Assembly: GCA_027886185.1 (NCBI GenBank)
Contig: WOAB01000055.1
Location: 1,162,501-1,226,500 of the forward strand
DNA: 64,000 bases
Direction of reading: 5' to 3'
Source: Rheum nobile
Lineage: Eukaryota; Streptophyta; Magnoliopsida; Caryophyllales; Polygonaceae
Positions within the stretch are counted from its first letter, which is position 1. The number at the start of each line of letters is the position of its first letter. The notes beneath the pieces were generated by a model. The model searched no databases. It worked only from the letters and a program-made list of their open reading frames with translations, and had not been told where the DNA came from. The translations under genes were made by a program, and so were the position numbers. This document shows positions 1 to 12,599 of this stretch, in pieces.

Positions 1-103
1 GGTTCCCATAACTCGAATTGGGGTGATCTCTCCACCCTGGAGTGTATGCGTAGGAGTATGGGTCATATTGCGGCTCCTGACGAAAATGGGGAAATCTATC
101 CAT
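1..103 (-). pseudogene. 5' end of an LTR-retrotransposon gag-like ORF (partial)
   Basis: Read on the minus strand from the ATG at 103-101, an open frame runs to the window edge and encodes about 34 residues. It contains the motif TPGWRDHPNSSYGN, which resembles the P-G-W-R-x-H-P-N motif of plant Ty3/gypsy (Athila/Tat-type) gag proteins. Only the start is in the window, so intactness cannot be judged. Its position just downstream of a primer-site-like sequence and an LTR end fits the start of an internal region. The start was chosen as the first ATG in the frame carrying the motif. The assignment rests on motif recall, not on a search. Confidence 0.5.
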
Positions 104-240
104 CTCTGTATCAAAATCAAAAAGGAAAAACAAAACTTAGTAGCACGGGTGTGGACCGTAAGATAGATCCACACAAAAGTTGACACACAAACGATCACAA
201 AGAAAAATTAAAACTTGCCTCTCCGGCAACGGTGCCAATT
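104..240 (-). other. Retrotransposon leader with primer-binding-site-like sequence
   Basis: On the minus strand the sequence directly after the LTR end reads AATTGGCACCGTTGCCGG (240-223). This resembles the TTGGCGCCGTTGCCGGGG stretch that follows the 5' LTR of many plant Ty3/gypsy elements. The rest up to the gag ATG is untranslated leader. Confidence 0.5.
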
Positions 241-1560
241 TGATAAGCGTTGTCGAGGCACCTAAACAAAATAATCCTAAACAAGTAGCAAAGACAAGCA
301 AGGGTCGAATCCCACAGGGAGGAAGTAATCTTTCAGAGTGCAGAGTCGTATGTCAAAGATAACAAAAGGGGGGAATTGGTTGATTGTTGTGAAACAAGTA
401 AACAAAGCAAAGTAAACAAAACAAAAGGTTGAAATCAATTGGGGAAAAACACTTAGCCAAACAAATATCCATCATTCATTTGATTGGTTGATCCTAGATT
501 CTCTCTAATTCATTCCTATGAATGTTCCTATTCCTTTTCATAAGTTATAAATAGGACAAACAGACCCTGAGAATACTAACTATTAAACAACTATGAAAAC
601 CTCACGCGTCAATTCAATAGCAGCAATGAACACAGGAATTTCGATAGATACATGCAAGAGTAGCAAACAGTCATACTATTGCATGCAATTAATTCTCCCT
701 ATAATAAAGTAGTCACAAACAGTTCTTAGAATATTGCAGTTGCTACACATGACTTAGGTAACTCAAACAGTAATTACCAAACCCTAGCAATAGACAATTA
801 CCAATAACAACTAGTTGCGTCCAACAAGCGAAATCAGTAAGAATCAATGGGATGAAGAACAAGAGAATCAATACATTGAAAGGAAAAGAAATAGAATTAA
901 AATCTCACAACCATTATTCAAACGAAGGCTTCAATTGTCGGACTAAGCAAAAGTGCTTAGTTCTTCATAGTTCAAAGGAAAAACAATACTCAATGGAAAC
1001 AACGATAATGATAAAATGGCTAGGGAAAACTAGGTTAAGAACCCTAGAAACCAAAGTAAAGATAACCCAAAATAATCCAAAAGGAAATAAAATATAAAGT
1101 ATGAAAAAAAATAAAAGAAAATCGAAATCGAAAATAATAGAAATAAGAAACTCGGAAATCTTCTCGCGGACCGCCTCTGTGTCCTTCCGCGGTCGCGGCA
1201 CCAAATCCGCAGTCGCGGATAATGGATCTTTGCTCTCGACATTTGCACAGGTGGGATTTTCCGCGGAAGTGGCATTCGCTGGTCCGCGCCTCGCCTTTCG
1301 CGCGGCCTCTTCGTGCACTCCTTCTTGGTCGCGGTAGCCCATGGCTGGTGTCTTCTCCTCCTTCGTGTGGATTCTTCTTCATCTTCCTTGGTCTCCTCAA
1401 GTGGTCGACTCCTCTGGTTTCTATAAATCTTCGTTTAAGCTTCTCCAAACCACCATATCCACACTTCTTCTCTCCAATTCCATACTCTATAGTTGTGCTC
1501 TAAATCTCTACAGATGACACCCTAAACACCGGTAACAACTCCTAGATAAGCACTACAAAG
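241..1560 (-). mobile_element. Ty3/gypsy LTR (minus orientation; outer end uncertain)
   Basis: The segment starts with TG at 241 right beside the primer-site-like sequence, so on the minus strand the LTR ends in ...CTTATCA. It contains the stretch GGGTCGAATCCCACAGGGA (304-322), typical of the end of plant gypsy LTRs. It also has a GC-rich tract (1157-1400) and a TATA-like TTTATAGAAA read on the minus strand near 1415-1424, which would be the LTR promoter. The composition changes to very AT-rich near 1.56-1.7 kb, so I place the outer boundary there, but no matching terminus or target duplication was found. ORFs seen here on both strands look like chance frames in the GC-rich part. Confidence 0.45.
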
Positions 1561-2753
1561 TAGAGCTGATCAACTATCCAGACACCGGACTCGCCGTTGT
1601 CTCTGCCTTCACTTCTTTCAAAGCTCAACCGCCATCAGTACACCATCGCTGGTAAGCGTCCATCTTTTTCACTCCACGATCGATCTCCCTTTATCGTCAT
1701 CGCCACACCATCATGGTCCGTCACAACGATTGTATCGGTAAAGGCTTTGGACCTTTTAATCGTCAAAAAAATTGTTAAAGCTGTAGTAGTCATTAATTGG
1801 AACACAACAATTCAAGTACTTGTGCATTTTAAAAAAGTGAGACTGATTGAAGATTATATACTAGAAAATCTAACAGCAAAGATTAGTGGTCAATTGAAAA
1901 TTAAATAACATTTTTAGAAAATCGAAGTAAGCATCGAGGTAATTAATTACGACATATTTTGTGGATATATGATTGTAAACTAAATAAAAATTATTGAAAA
2001 TCGTAGATCATGAGTTTTGGTTATAGCTATTTTTTACAAAAATAATTAGGAGATATGAGATTGAAAATACAAGATCTAAAACGAATTTAGGATATCAGAT
2101 TTATAATTGATTTTTTCTTTCAATTTCGTAATTTTCCATTTTAGCTTATGGTTCTTAATTAACCCAAATAATTTATGACACTACTAACTTATTTTTGTTT
2201 TACCTAATTGGTATAATATGTCAAAATGTTTGATCATAACGACTTTTTTAAAAGAAAAAAATAGTAAATAAAACATATCTAATAAAATCAAAGATTAAGA
2301 AACATGATATCTACATCAAATAATTCCCAAATAAACTAAAACCCATATCAAAATTCATGCATCATATTTTTCAAATATTCTCTTTTATTTTTCATATTAG
2401 ATAGAATTTTGTATTTTAATTTAATTAGTCATAGTTTAATCAAATTTTCTTTTAATTCACTTCTCTTTAGGTATATGACCTGATTCGACATATTATGCAT
2501 GTACAAAATCACATTAATCTTTGTTAATTTATTATTAGTATAGATTTCTTTATATATATATTATCATACTTATCTTTATTTCATTTATATTGTCACTAAT
2601 CATATTTTTTTTAAATGTAATTTTGATATGTTTTCTATAATTAAAATAAAATCAATATAAAATTTTATTCGATCCCAATACACGAAACAAAAACTAAGGT
2701 AGTTCAACCCAATAAAGGTATGGTAAGACATGTTTTCAGCCAACTATATATCA
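1561..2753. other. AT-rich intergenic stretch, no gene seen
   Basis: Low-complexity AT-rich DNA with no ORF resembling a known protein, no clear repeat array and no RNA gene. The first part up to about 1.9 kb could still be the outer end of the preceding LTR. Confidence 0.5.
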
Positions 2754-3616
2754 CTAGTAGTCGGACCCGTGCTACGCACAGGTCATTGATAAATATTTAT
2801 GTAGTTTGCTTAATATGAAATTGTAAGGTTGTGGATAAATATATGATATTATGTTTGAAATTGATATTAATTGTTTGATTTTGTAAGAATTATATAATAT
2901 TATACATCATAATTTGTTTGTAGTTTTATTTATTCAAGTAATCAGATTATAAATAATGTTATTTTTATTATTTTGGTTAATATTAACTTAAAAGTATTTT
3001 AAAGGTGTTTGACATATTATTTAGATAGTAAATAAATTATATAGTTGATGGTTTAGTAGGCATAGCTTTGATACGCATGAGAATTTTGAATATTTAATAT
3101 CATTTTTGTAATCTTAGTCATTGATTTTGAAAATTCTATTTTTTGGCAAATTGATAAATAATATTGATACAAATGAGGCAATATAGGAAGTAGTATGTTA
3201 TCTTAGCATCGATGGATATGAGCTAATTCACATAAATTTTAGTCATTGATTTTTTGTAATCTTAGTAGGCATAGCCTTGATGTGTAACATTGATACACAT
3301 GAGAATAAGATTAGAAAGAAAATATTTGTATTAATTAAGTATTTGAACCCAATCTTGTACGTATAAAAGATAAGATGAGATACGTTGTATTTGTTTTTTG
3401 GGTATACTAACTTATGAAGGTTTTAAGGGGAAACATAAAATGTATTATTACTATTAAATGAGATTAAAATAGAAAAGAAAATATTTGTATTAATTAAGTA
3501 TTTGAACCCAATCTTTTATGTATAACGGATAAGATGAGATATGCTGTAGTTATTTTTTGGGTATTCTAACTTATGAAGGTTTTAAGGAGAAACATACAAT
3601 GTATTATTATTATAGA
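2754..3616 (-). mobile_element. Small non-autonomous Helitron-like element
   Basis: Read on the minus strand the element starts TCTATAATAATAATAC (3616 downward) after a host A and ends with CTAG (2757-2754) before a host T. This is the A^T insertion and TC...CTRR signature of Helitrons. About 12 bases upstream of CTAG is a short hairpin with the arms ACCCGTGC and GCACAGGT (one mismatch), matching the usual 3' hairpin of plant Helitrons. There is no Rep/helicase coding, so it would be non-autonomous. It contains an internal tandem duplication. The termini are simple motifs, so the call is moderate. Confidence 0.5.
3318..3614. repeat. Two-copy tandem duplication (about 150 bp unit) inside the Helitron-like element
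   Basis: The phrase beginning aaaatatttgtattaatt and ending near the polypurine-rich aggttttaagg(g/a)gaaacata occurs twice (from about 3318 and about 3478), with a few substitutions. The second copy reaches the proposed 5' terminus, so the first may contain an older copy of the same terminus. Confidence 0.7.
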
Positions 3617-6600
3617 TTTACTAAAATAAAAGGAAAATTAAATATGACCACTAATGTTTTTGAAAATTAACAAAACCACGTACAAAAAAGGTTAAAGATG
3701 TGCAATACTTTTTTTTAAGAAATTAGATAAATTTATAATTTAATATTATAGATTTACTAAAATAAAAGGAAAAATAAAATAATATTTTACACATACAAAA
3801 TTCTAATTTTTTGGTAAATTGTAATCATGTATTATTTCTATATTGCCTTATTTATAGCTTAGCCCTGATACCATATCACGGACAAAAATTTTGTATAACT
3901 AAAATTTATGTGAATTAGCTCATATCCATCTATGCTTGACAACTTATTTTTTATAGTTATATCATTTCATTTCATCTATGCTTAATTATAAATCTCAAAT
4001 TATTCTTTCATTTATTACAATACAACTATAAATCTTATTATAAAAATATAATATACTACTTTACTTGATCATAAACTAATATTATAACTTGTATAACTTT
4101 TTCTAAAAGAAAATTATATTTTTTTATAATTTTGTTTTAAATATAATTTTTTTTATTGAAAGGTATCTAGATTTAATTAAAATTAAACTTTAATCTTATA
4201 TCAAAATATAGATTTGTTAACAGGCTATCTTCCGCTTTTGTCTTCATCCTACTCCCTCTATTATATATGACCTTATTAAGTATTAATTCTTATAATTACT
4301 TTATATATTGGGTAATTTAATATGAATCCAACTCTTCTTTTACAAATGAAAAAACAATTTAAAGATAGTTGTCAAAGTGATATTTAAATGTTGTAAAAGT
4401 TATATCCATGAAACGAAAATGAAGTTAACAAATAAACCCATTTTGAAGAAAAATTAAACATGCTCTTTTACTCATATTTTTTGTTGTTGTTTAAAATGAT
4501 CTTTACTTTTTAATATATATTTTAAATCTTGTCTATTAGTTCATATGAATCTTCCAATACAAGTCTATTCTTCACTCTTTGTCTCTTTGATCTTCTTTCT
4601 TTTTGTTTGATGAAAGTAAACTCTTATTCTATACATAATAATTGTAGTTTATGATGTTTCAAAAATGAAACCTCAAGGTGAAATATATATTTTAGTTTTA
4701 TCAAAATTTCATCAATGTAATTGAATTGAATCTTGTATTATTAGTGTATTATTATTAAATAAAAACTAATTAATTGACTTGTAATTCTTTTCAAGAACTG
4801 TGTGAGGTTCAAATTCAACATTGTAATGATCATTAATGTTATTATTGAGTATTTCTAGAAGGAGTAACATGTAGAGATCTAACTACAAAGTGTTTTTTTA
4901 CAAACGAAAGAGGAAAAAGCTACTATTTTGTATTTTACTATTAATTTTCTAATCTAACACTTTTTAGATGGAAAATTTATTTTAATAAAAAAACTAAATA
5001 ATATTGGAAAAACTATTTCTGCATAGAAAAAAAAAACTTATAAAACACAAACTTTTTTTTTTAGGAAAAGACAATCTTAAATACCTTATAACCTCCACAT
5101 GGTCTTTATCTAATCCAATTAATAAACAATACAAAACCAAACCAATACATACAAAATAATTATAATTGTGTGGTTAAATTAAACAGTAGATTAAAAAAAG
5201 TACTCAATGAGAATCCTTAAAACTTATCTTCATCCTACACACCATCAACAAAACAAAGAAAAGAACTAAAATTTATCAAAAAAGTTAACATTACATGTAT
5301 GGCATAAATTGTAAGCTATAATTTAAAGCAAAACCAAAATCCACCCGCAACAAATAATAATCAAATCTTATAAATATTCTTATAAGAAATACGTACCGAA
5401 CCTCCAACCATAAAAGGTTGCAACCATTGAGATAATGTAGAATAACAAATTCATAATGAAATGGAATTAAAAAGTAAGATGAACAATACATTATATATTG
5501 GTATTAAATCAATATATGTTAAGAAGAACATCAATAATTTGGGCATGACTTTGAATTAGAACAAAAAATATAAAAATAAGTACAAATGAATGATTTGGTT
5601 GTAATAAACAATGAAAGGGACAAAGGGAAAGAGAAATGGAAATGGAGACCTAATAATTATGTGCTTGAGTTGGGTTTGTATGGAGGATTATGGTATATAT
5701 ATGGATTTGAAATCGTTTAGCACTTTAATGACGTTTAGATTTCCGCAATAGTATACCACATAATCGATCTTGTCAATTGGGCGTATGTAGAGTTAATACA
5801 TCGGAGACGTTTGACATATGAACAAATTCTTGTATATTAAGTGAAATAAAATGTTTTCTCTAACTTAATATGGACCATTATTGCTATCAACTAATTGACT
5901 TTTACTATGTGCTCTTATCCACCTTATATATTTCACTTAATAAAAAATAAAAGGATAACAATACACTCGAAACACTCTGACCAATATTGAGTTAATTATG
6001 AAATTGATTTATGGCGCTTGACCCACATTTATGTATACAAACATATGATGATTGATCCAAACTTAAAACATATGATTTTATGAATGTATAAGCTACATAA
6101 GATGAAGCTAAAAAATAAGTATATGTATATATACGATTATCCATGGGTCTTTTATTTATTGTTCACATTAATTGAAATTGTTAATTAGTTTTTTATAAAC
6201 GTTTTTCATAAATTGGTTTTGTAATAATCGTATATAAATACAAATGTAACAGTAATATATATAAATTGTGTATCTTAATCTTGTAATTGAATTCACTTTT
6301 TAAATGTTATAGCGATTCAAAAAATTTATTATTTTCAAATTTAAACTACTATGTAATTATAGCAATTTACGTACGTACTTTTCCATAATCGTGTGAGATA
6401 CTATTGCTGGTACGAAGTTGAGGAGTCTTAAAATTCTTGAACGGGAAGTGAAAGTGTTTTAAGAAATTAGGAATATAAGAAACCAATTTATGAAAAACGC
6501 ACCGATTCTTTACTTACAACTTGTTTTAGCCTATAATTACAACTTGTTTGAGTAATTACAACTACATTTTTTAAAAGAGTATTGCCGAATTGCTTCAGAA

Positions 6601-7050
6601 TATAGATATATAACAATTAAATAAAATATTTGGTAATCAACATTTCATGTACATTCTAAATCGTGTTCTTATAAGGTTATACACTTATACTCACATCAGT
6701 TTAAAAAGTAAGCAATTTTGTATGTATAACAATTTCAATGTATAATGAAAGATTTTTTAAATGAATATACCACAAAAAAATACACCGATTTGGTTAATGA
6801 AATAGATTTATAGCATTTAAATAAAATATTTGCAAATCAACAAATCATGTTCCAAATCGTATTCTTGCAGGGTTATACTCATATGTATAAGAGTATAGAT
6901 TATTATTACTAAAAAAGGTACCCATTTTTTTTATACATGTAAGAATTTATATGTAATTTTTTTTTTTTTTATGTTTTGTATAGGTTGTTTCCACAATAAG
7001 ATAGCTGAAAACTAAATTGTGTCAGGGAAACTTTATTTAGCTCATAAGAT
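3617..7050. other. AT-rich intergenic stretch, no gene seen
   Basis: I see no supported coding region or RNA gene. The phrase tatagatttactaaaataa at 3611-3629 recurs at 3745-3763, which may mark an old duplication next to the Helitron-like element. The ORF at 5291-5491 (minus) has no recognisable features and reads as chance. Confidence 0.5.
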
Positions 7051-7500
7051 TCGAGCCTGCTATATGAACGATATTTTTCGCCTATATACACGACAATCAT
7101 TACGCACAGAAATTGCGTACGCAATATATGTGCATATAGGTGAAAATACGAATAAATTGTAAGATTATACGTATTTTATTTTATTTTTTAAAAAAAAAGT
7201 ATAAATCTCTACGCATTACTTTAGCGTACGCTAAAGTAATGCGTAGAGATTGGGCCAGCCCAACTTCTAAACGCTTGCTCCTTGGGATTTTTGGCTCCTA
7301 TGCCAGAATCTGGTGGCGCAGGATTAAAATAAATTTTTTTAAAAAAATTTAAAAAAATAATTTTGGGCGCAACCAAGTAAACAATATATTTTTTTAAATC
7401 TGCATTTGACTCTAGTAATAGACGTTTTCAAGTAATCAGGGTTACATGACAACAAATTCGTTTGTATCATGAGGTTTTAATATACTTTTATTCTTGTATA
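7051..7500. repeat. Copy 1 of a duplicated hairpin-rich block
   Basis: The block from ctgctatatgaacga through the palindrome to cgtttgtatcatgaggtt is repeated at about 7967-8300 with high similarity. It carries nested inverted repeats: ttttcgcctatata opposite tatataggtgaaaa, then a 48-bp perfect palindrome. Each copy is followed by the same AT-rich satellite, so block plus satellite was probably duplicated as a unit. It has no coding content and could derive from a foldback/MITE-type element. Confidence 0.7.
7204..7251. repeat. Perfect 48-bp palindrome
   Basis: The left half aatctctacgcattactt plus tagcgt is followed directly by its exact reverse complement, with no spacer, centred on the tacg at 7226-7229. 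All 24 pairs match. In RNA or single-stranded DNA it would form a long perfect hairpin. Confidence 0.95.
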
Positions 7501-7554
7501 TTTCTCCACCAATTCGTTTGATATTAACTGTTTGTTATTATTATTCTCGAAAAT

Positions 7555-7935
7555 CACATATAACTATGGTTATATCTTATAGTTATATCCAATTTGGTTA
7601 TATCTTATAGTTATATGCTACGGTTATATTCTTTAGTTATATATTATGGTTATATATATCTTATAGTTATATAATATGGTTATATCTTATAGTTATATCA
7701 TATCGTTATATCATATAATTATTGACTATGATTATATCATATATCTTATAGTTATATAACTATATGATATAACCAAATTGGATATAACTATAAGGATATA
7801 ACCAAATTGGATATAACTATAAGATATAATCATAGTATATAACCATATAATATAATATATGATATAACCATAGTATATACTATGATTATATCTTATAGTT
7901 ATATCCAATTTGGTTATATTCTATAGTTATTGCCT
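7555..7935. repeat. AT-rich satellite, first block
   Basis: Diverged tandem units built from ggttatatcttatagttat and variants with ccaatttggttatat. The block includes stretches in inverted orientation (about 7750-7850), giving local palindromes. Confidence 0.85.
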
Positions 7936-7966
7936 CCTCTGCACAAGGGCTCGAATCTTATGGCAG

Positions 7967-8365
7967 CTGCTATATGAACGACATTTTTCGCCTATATACG
8001 CAATTTATGTGCGTACAGGTGAAAATAAGTATAAATTGTAAGATTATACGTATTTTTTTTTTAAAATATAAATCTCTATGCATTACTTTAGCGTACGCTA
8101 AAGTAATGCGTAGAGATTGTACGCCAGATTCTGGCGCACGATTAAAAAAAAAGGATAATTTTTTTTTTCCTGGGCGCAACCAAGTGAACAATATTTTTTT
8201 CTAAATCTGCATTTGACTCTAGTAATAGACGTTTTCAAGTAATCAGGGTTACATGACAATAAATTCGTTTGTATCATGAGGTTTCAATATACTTTTATTC
8301 ATGTATGTTTCTCCACCAATTCGTTTGATATTAACTGTTTGTTATTATTATTCTCGAAAATCACA
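7967..8365. repeat. Copy 2 of the hairpin-rich block
   Basis: Second copy of the 7051-7500 block. It lacks about 25 bp near 8000. It carries the same 48-bp palindrome at 8071-8118 with one mismatch, and then a smaller perfect palindrome, cgccagattctggcg, at 8123-8137. Confidence 0.75.
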
Positions 8366-10300
8366 TATAACTATGGTTATATCTCATAGTTATATCCAAT
8401 TTGGTTATATCTTATAGTTATATGCTACGGTTATATTCTTTAGTTATATACTATGGTTATATCCTATAGTTATATATATATGGTTATATCTTATAGTTAT
8501 ATACTACGGTTTTATTCTTTAGTTATATACTATGGTTATGTCCTATAGTTATATACTATGATTATATCCTATAGTTATATACTATGGTTATATCATATAG
8601 TTATATAATATGGTTATATCTTATAGTTATCAATTTGGTTATATCTTATGGTTATATCATATAGTTATATACTATGGTTATATCCTTTAGTTATATACTA
8701 TGGTTATATCCTATAGTTATATCCAATTTGGTTATATCTTATAGTTATATCCTATAGTTATATCCTATAGTTGTATACTATGGTTATATCTTATAGTTAT
8801 ATCCAATTTGGTTATATCTTATCGTTATATCCTATAATTATATATTATGATTATATTTTATAGTTATATTCAATTTGGTTATATCTTATGGTTATATCCT
8901 ATAGTTATATACTATGGTTATATCCTTTAGTTATATACTATGGTTATATCCTTTAGTTATATACTATGGTTATATCCTATAGTTATATACTCTTATTATA
9001 TCCTATAGTTATATACTATGGTTGTATCCTATAGTTATATATTATGGTTATATCTTATAGTTATATCCAATTTGGTTATATCTTATGGTTATTTCCTATA
9101 GTTATATACTATGGTTATATCATTTAGTTATATAGTATGGTTATATCCTATAGTTATATACTATTATCCTATAGTTATATACTATGGTTATATCCTATAG
9201 CTATATACTATGGTTATATCCTATAGCTATATACTATGGTTATATCCTATAGTTATATACTATTGTCCTATAGTTATATATTATGGTTATATCCTTTAGT
9301 TATATCCAATTTGGTTATATCTTATGGTTATATCATTTAGTTATATATTATGGTTATATCTTATAGTTATATCCAATTTGGTTATATCATATCGTTATAT
9401 CTTATAATTATATACTATGATTATATCTTATAGTTATATCCAATTTGGTTATATCTTATAGTTATATACTTCAGTTATATTCTTTAGTTATATACTATGG
9501 TTATATCCTATAGTTATATACTATGGTTATATCCTATAGTTATATCATATCGTTATATCTTATAATTATATATTATGATTATATCTTATAGTTTTATCCA
9601 ATTTGGTTATATCTTATAGTTATATACTTCGGTTATATTCTTTAGTTATATACTATGGTTATATCATATAGTTATATACTATGGTTATATCTTATTGTTA
9701 TATCCAATTTGGTTATATCTTATGGTTATATCCTATAGTTATATACTATGGTTATATCTTTTAGTTATATAGTATGGTTATATCCTATAGTTATATACTA
9801 TTGTCCTATAGTTATATACTATGGTTATATCCTATAGTTATATACTATGGTTATATCCTATAGTTATATACTATGGTTATATCATTTAGTTATATCTAAT
9901 TTGGTTATATCTTTTGGTTATATCTTATGGTTATATCCTATAGCTATATACTATGATTATATTATTTAGTTATATACTATGGTTATATCTTACAGTTATA
10001 TCCAATTTGGTTATATCTTATGGTTATATACTACATTTATATTCTTTAGTTATATCCTATAGTTATATCCAATTTGGTTATATCTTATGGTTATATCCTT
10101 TAGTTATATACTATGGTTATATCCTATAGTTATATACTATGGTTATATCCTATAGTTATATCCAATTTGGTTATATCTTATAGTTATATCCAATTTGGTT
10201 ATATCTTATGGTTATATCCTATAGTTATATAATATGGTTATATCGTATAGTTATATCCAATTTGGTTATATCATATAGTTATATAACTATAAGATAGATG
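8366..10300. repeat. AT-rich satellite, main array
   Basis: About 1.9 kb of tandem units of roughly 25-28 bp. Two unit types alternate irregularly: one based on tatagttatatactatgg, the other containing ccaatttggttatatc. No ORF or other element interrupts it. Confidence 0.9.
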
Positions 10301-10770
10301 ATATAACCATAGTATTTTCTTTATAAACATGTGTTTTTTTTTTTATAAAAATGTGTGTACTGAAAAACTAATTTTTTTATTATATATTTATCAATAATTA
10401 TAAAATCTTTTTTCGTTAAAATAATGTGCATTGAAGTTGTAACCTAATCTAATTTCATTTACTACTAATTAATCCCCTTTTTTATTGTTGTTAAACCAAT
10501 AAATTTTGACAATCGGATGATTTTGAGAGTGATGGATTCACGCGATTATCACCTACAAATATAAATGACCCAACTTCTATTGATAAAGGAATATATAATG
10601 TCGAAAGCAATAAGAATGACTCTTGTGCCGAAAATGAAGATGATTTCAATCAAATTCTGACAATGAATAAGTAAATTATAGTTTCTTGCTTGATTTTAAA
10701 AAAATAATTATTTATTTATATTCAATTAGGCTAATTTATTACTAATTTACAAAAAATAGAAATGATTTAT
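10301..10770. other. AT-rich spacer, no gene seen
   Basis: No supported feature lies between the satellite and the GC-richer composite region. Short in-frame stretches around 10505-10670 have no recognisable motif. Confidence 0.5.
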
Positions 10771-11966
10771 TATTTGGCAGTCTTACTATATTTTCCCGCG
10801 TTACAATTATACCAAAATTTTATTTTCCGCGTTGGAAAATATACCGCTTTTTCTTTTCAAATTTATTTGGGCAAAAATATCCAATAAAAGCCTTTTTCTC
10901 TATCCTCTCTCACCTAACCCTAGAAGCCAAATGAGAGCTGACCCGCCGTCTCCTTCTTTCACCTGAAAACAAGAAGCCAAATCGATCAAATCTTCAACCT
11001 GCCGGCCGTGTCCAGTCTCACCATCACTTTGTGTCCTTTCTCATCATCCGGCGCCTCCCTCCCCACCATCTAGTTGCGTCCACTCATCCTTCCTCCACCC
11101 GATAGCTGTCATTCGCCCGTATATGCTCTCGTGTAAGTGTCTTCTATGACAACTTTCATTGTTTAACCATAGATATCATGACTGAGGTTTGTGTAAGTGT
11201 AATTACGGTAATGTATTGTATGATATTGATATTGGCAAGTGGAATTAGGTTTGTTTCGGTTCTGCTGACTTTGATTTTAAAGATTGAGTCATGTCAATTT
11301 CTTCTCTTTGCTTTTGATTTTTGAACTTAAATTAGGGATTTCAGGAGAGGGTGTGGGGTATGTAGAAACTGTCATGCTTGCTAGACTTGTTTTAGTATTG
11401 TTTGGGGGTAATGTCGGACTTGCTGTTCTGGTAACTCAAGTTGCCAAAGAAACCTCCTTCGGTGTACTGTTGTTTAAGCGCATAGTTTAGTGCACAAAAT
11501 CAGTTTTGGGTTGAGACAATTGACACTCAATATGAAGAGTTAAACATAAAAATGTGCATGAGTTTGTGTGAGACTGAAAATTATAACTCCACAATATATG
11601 AGAAGGTTTCACGTGTGAGAAATTTTTGTATCAACAGAGATATGCAGTCAACCTTGTTTCTGTCACGAGTTTGTGTGATTGTGATGTTAAATTGTTCGTT
11701 GATATCCATTGCTAAAGTCTGTGCTTCATGTTTAATTGTGATTTTAGGGTTGTTTGAGATGTATGTTGATGAGATTTTACTTGGTACTTTTGACTTGTTG
11801 TACTGCGCATTTTAGCTTGGATTATGTTAGGATCTAAGTTGATACAAGACCTTTATAAGGTGAGTGAAATGTTTTGTCTGTACTATCAACTCATATTATT
11901 TATTCATGCTTTGCTCATTCACTGGCTCATGTATGTTAATCATCTCCCGTCCTTCCATTGACCCAG

Positions 11967-12049
11967 AGAAAAGGAAAGCAATATGCGTTTAGAAGACTCT
12001 CCAGAGTTGTAGCTTACTACGGCCTGAAAACCCCTCCTTACAAGCTTGT
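11967..12049 (+). pseudogene. Captured exon of a plastid-type Fe-superoxide dismutase gene
   Basis: Between a splice-acceptor-like ttgacccag and a canonical donor CTT|GTAAGT, one open frame encodes RRLSRVVAYYGLKTPPYKL at its C-terminal end. The AYYGLKTPPY stretch matches the start of the mature domain of plant chloroplast Fe-SOD (FSD2/FSD3 type), just before the DALEPYMS-type region that would be in the next exon. That next exon is absent, as are all metal-binding residues, so this is a fragment. The identification is from memory of the family, not from a search. Confidence 0.55.
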
Positions 12050-12145
12050 AAGTTCTCTTTACTATCCAACTTTTACACCCGAAGCTTGAGGCATGTTGCT
12101 TCTTGGTAGCAATGTACATGAAGAAGAAAGTAGTATAATGTGTAC

Positions 12146-12251
12146 CTTTCCACTCTTTCACATGTGTACTGGGCAGGATGAGAACGTAGGTGCCCACCAC
12201 TGCAGCATATCTCATAACAAAATCATCGCACAGCCTACCCCAGAGCGTCAC
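12146..12251 (-). pseudogene. Fragment of an RPA1-like OB-fold protein
   Basis: On the minus strand the frame beginning at 12251 reads VTLWGRLCDDF, then about 14 residues, then TYVLILPSTHVKEWKG. That pattern (V-T-L-W-G ... D-x-F ... V-x-x-x-x-V-K-x-W-x-G) is characteristic of the OB folds of replication protein A large-subunit-like proteins, which are abundant in plants and occur in Helitron-encoded proteins. It ends at a possible splice donor. No further RPA domain is seen nearby. The nearby Fe-SOD exon lies on the opposite strand. Confidence 0.45.
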
Positions 12252-12599
12252 CCGGATATGTCATCCCCCGGAAAGTGTAGGAGGTAAGAAATCAACGTGC
12301 ACTGGTTATTTGAATACCCAAAGTAGTAATATAGCATGAGAGAATGCATTGGGGGCTGCTGAATAATGTTTTGGTGTGTGCTTCTTGTTAGGGTGGGGCG
12401 CCTGGAGCATCTGAGGCGCCAACTATAAAGGGTGCAAGAGGTGACTTCTAATGGGTAACAACCAGCCATGTTCGGTGTTTAGACTGCACAACGAACTGCA
12501 TATACTTCAAGAGCTTCAACATCAGTTGACTAAAAGAATGGAAAGGTACCTTTCATTTTGAATATGGATATCAAGTAACATGATCAACACCTGTTGGAA

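Noticed and set aside
965..1508. Overlapping ORFs on both strands in the GC-rich start of the window
   Set aside because: They lie in an LTR, overlap each other on both strands and show no domain.
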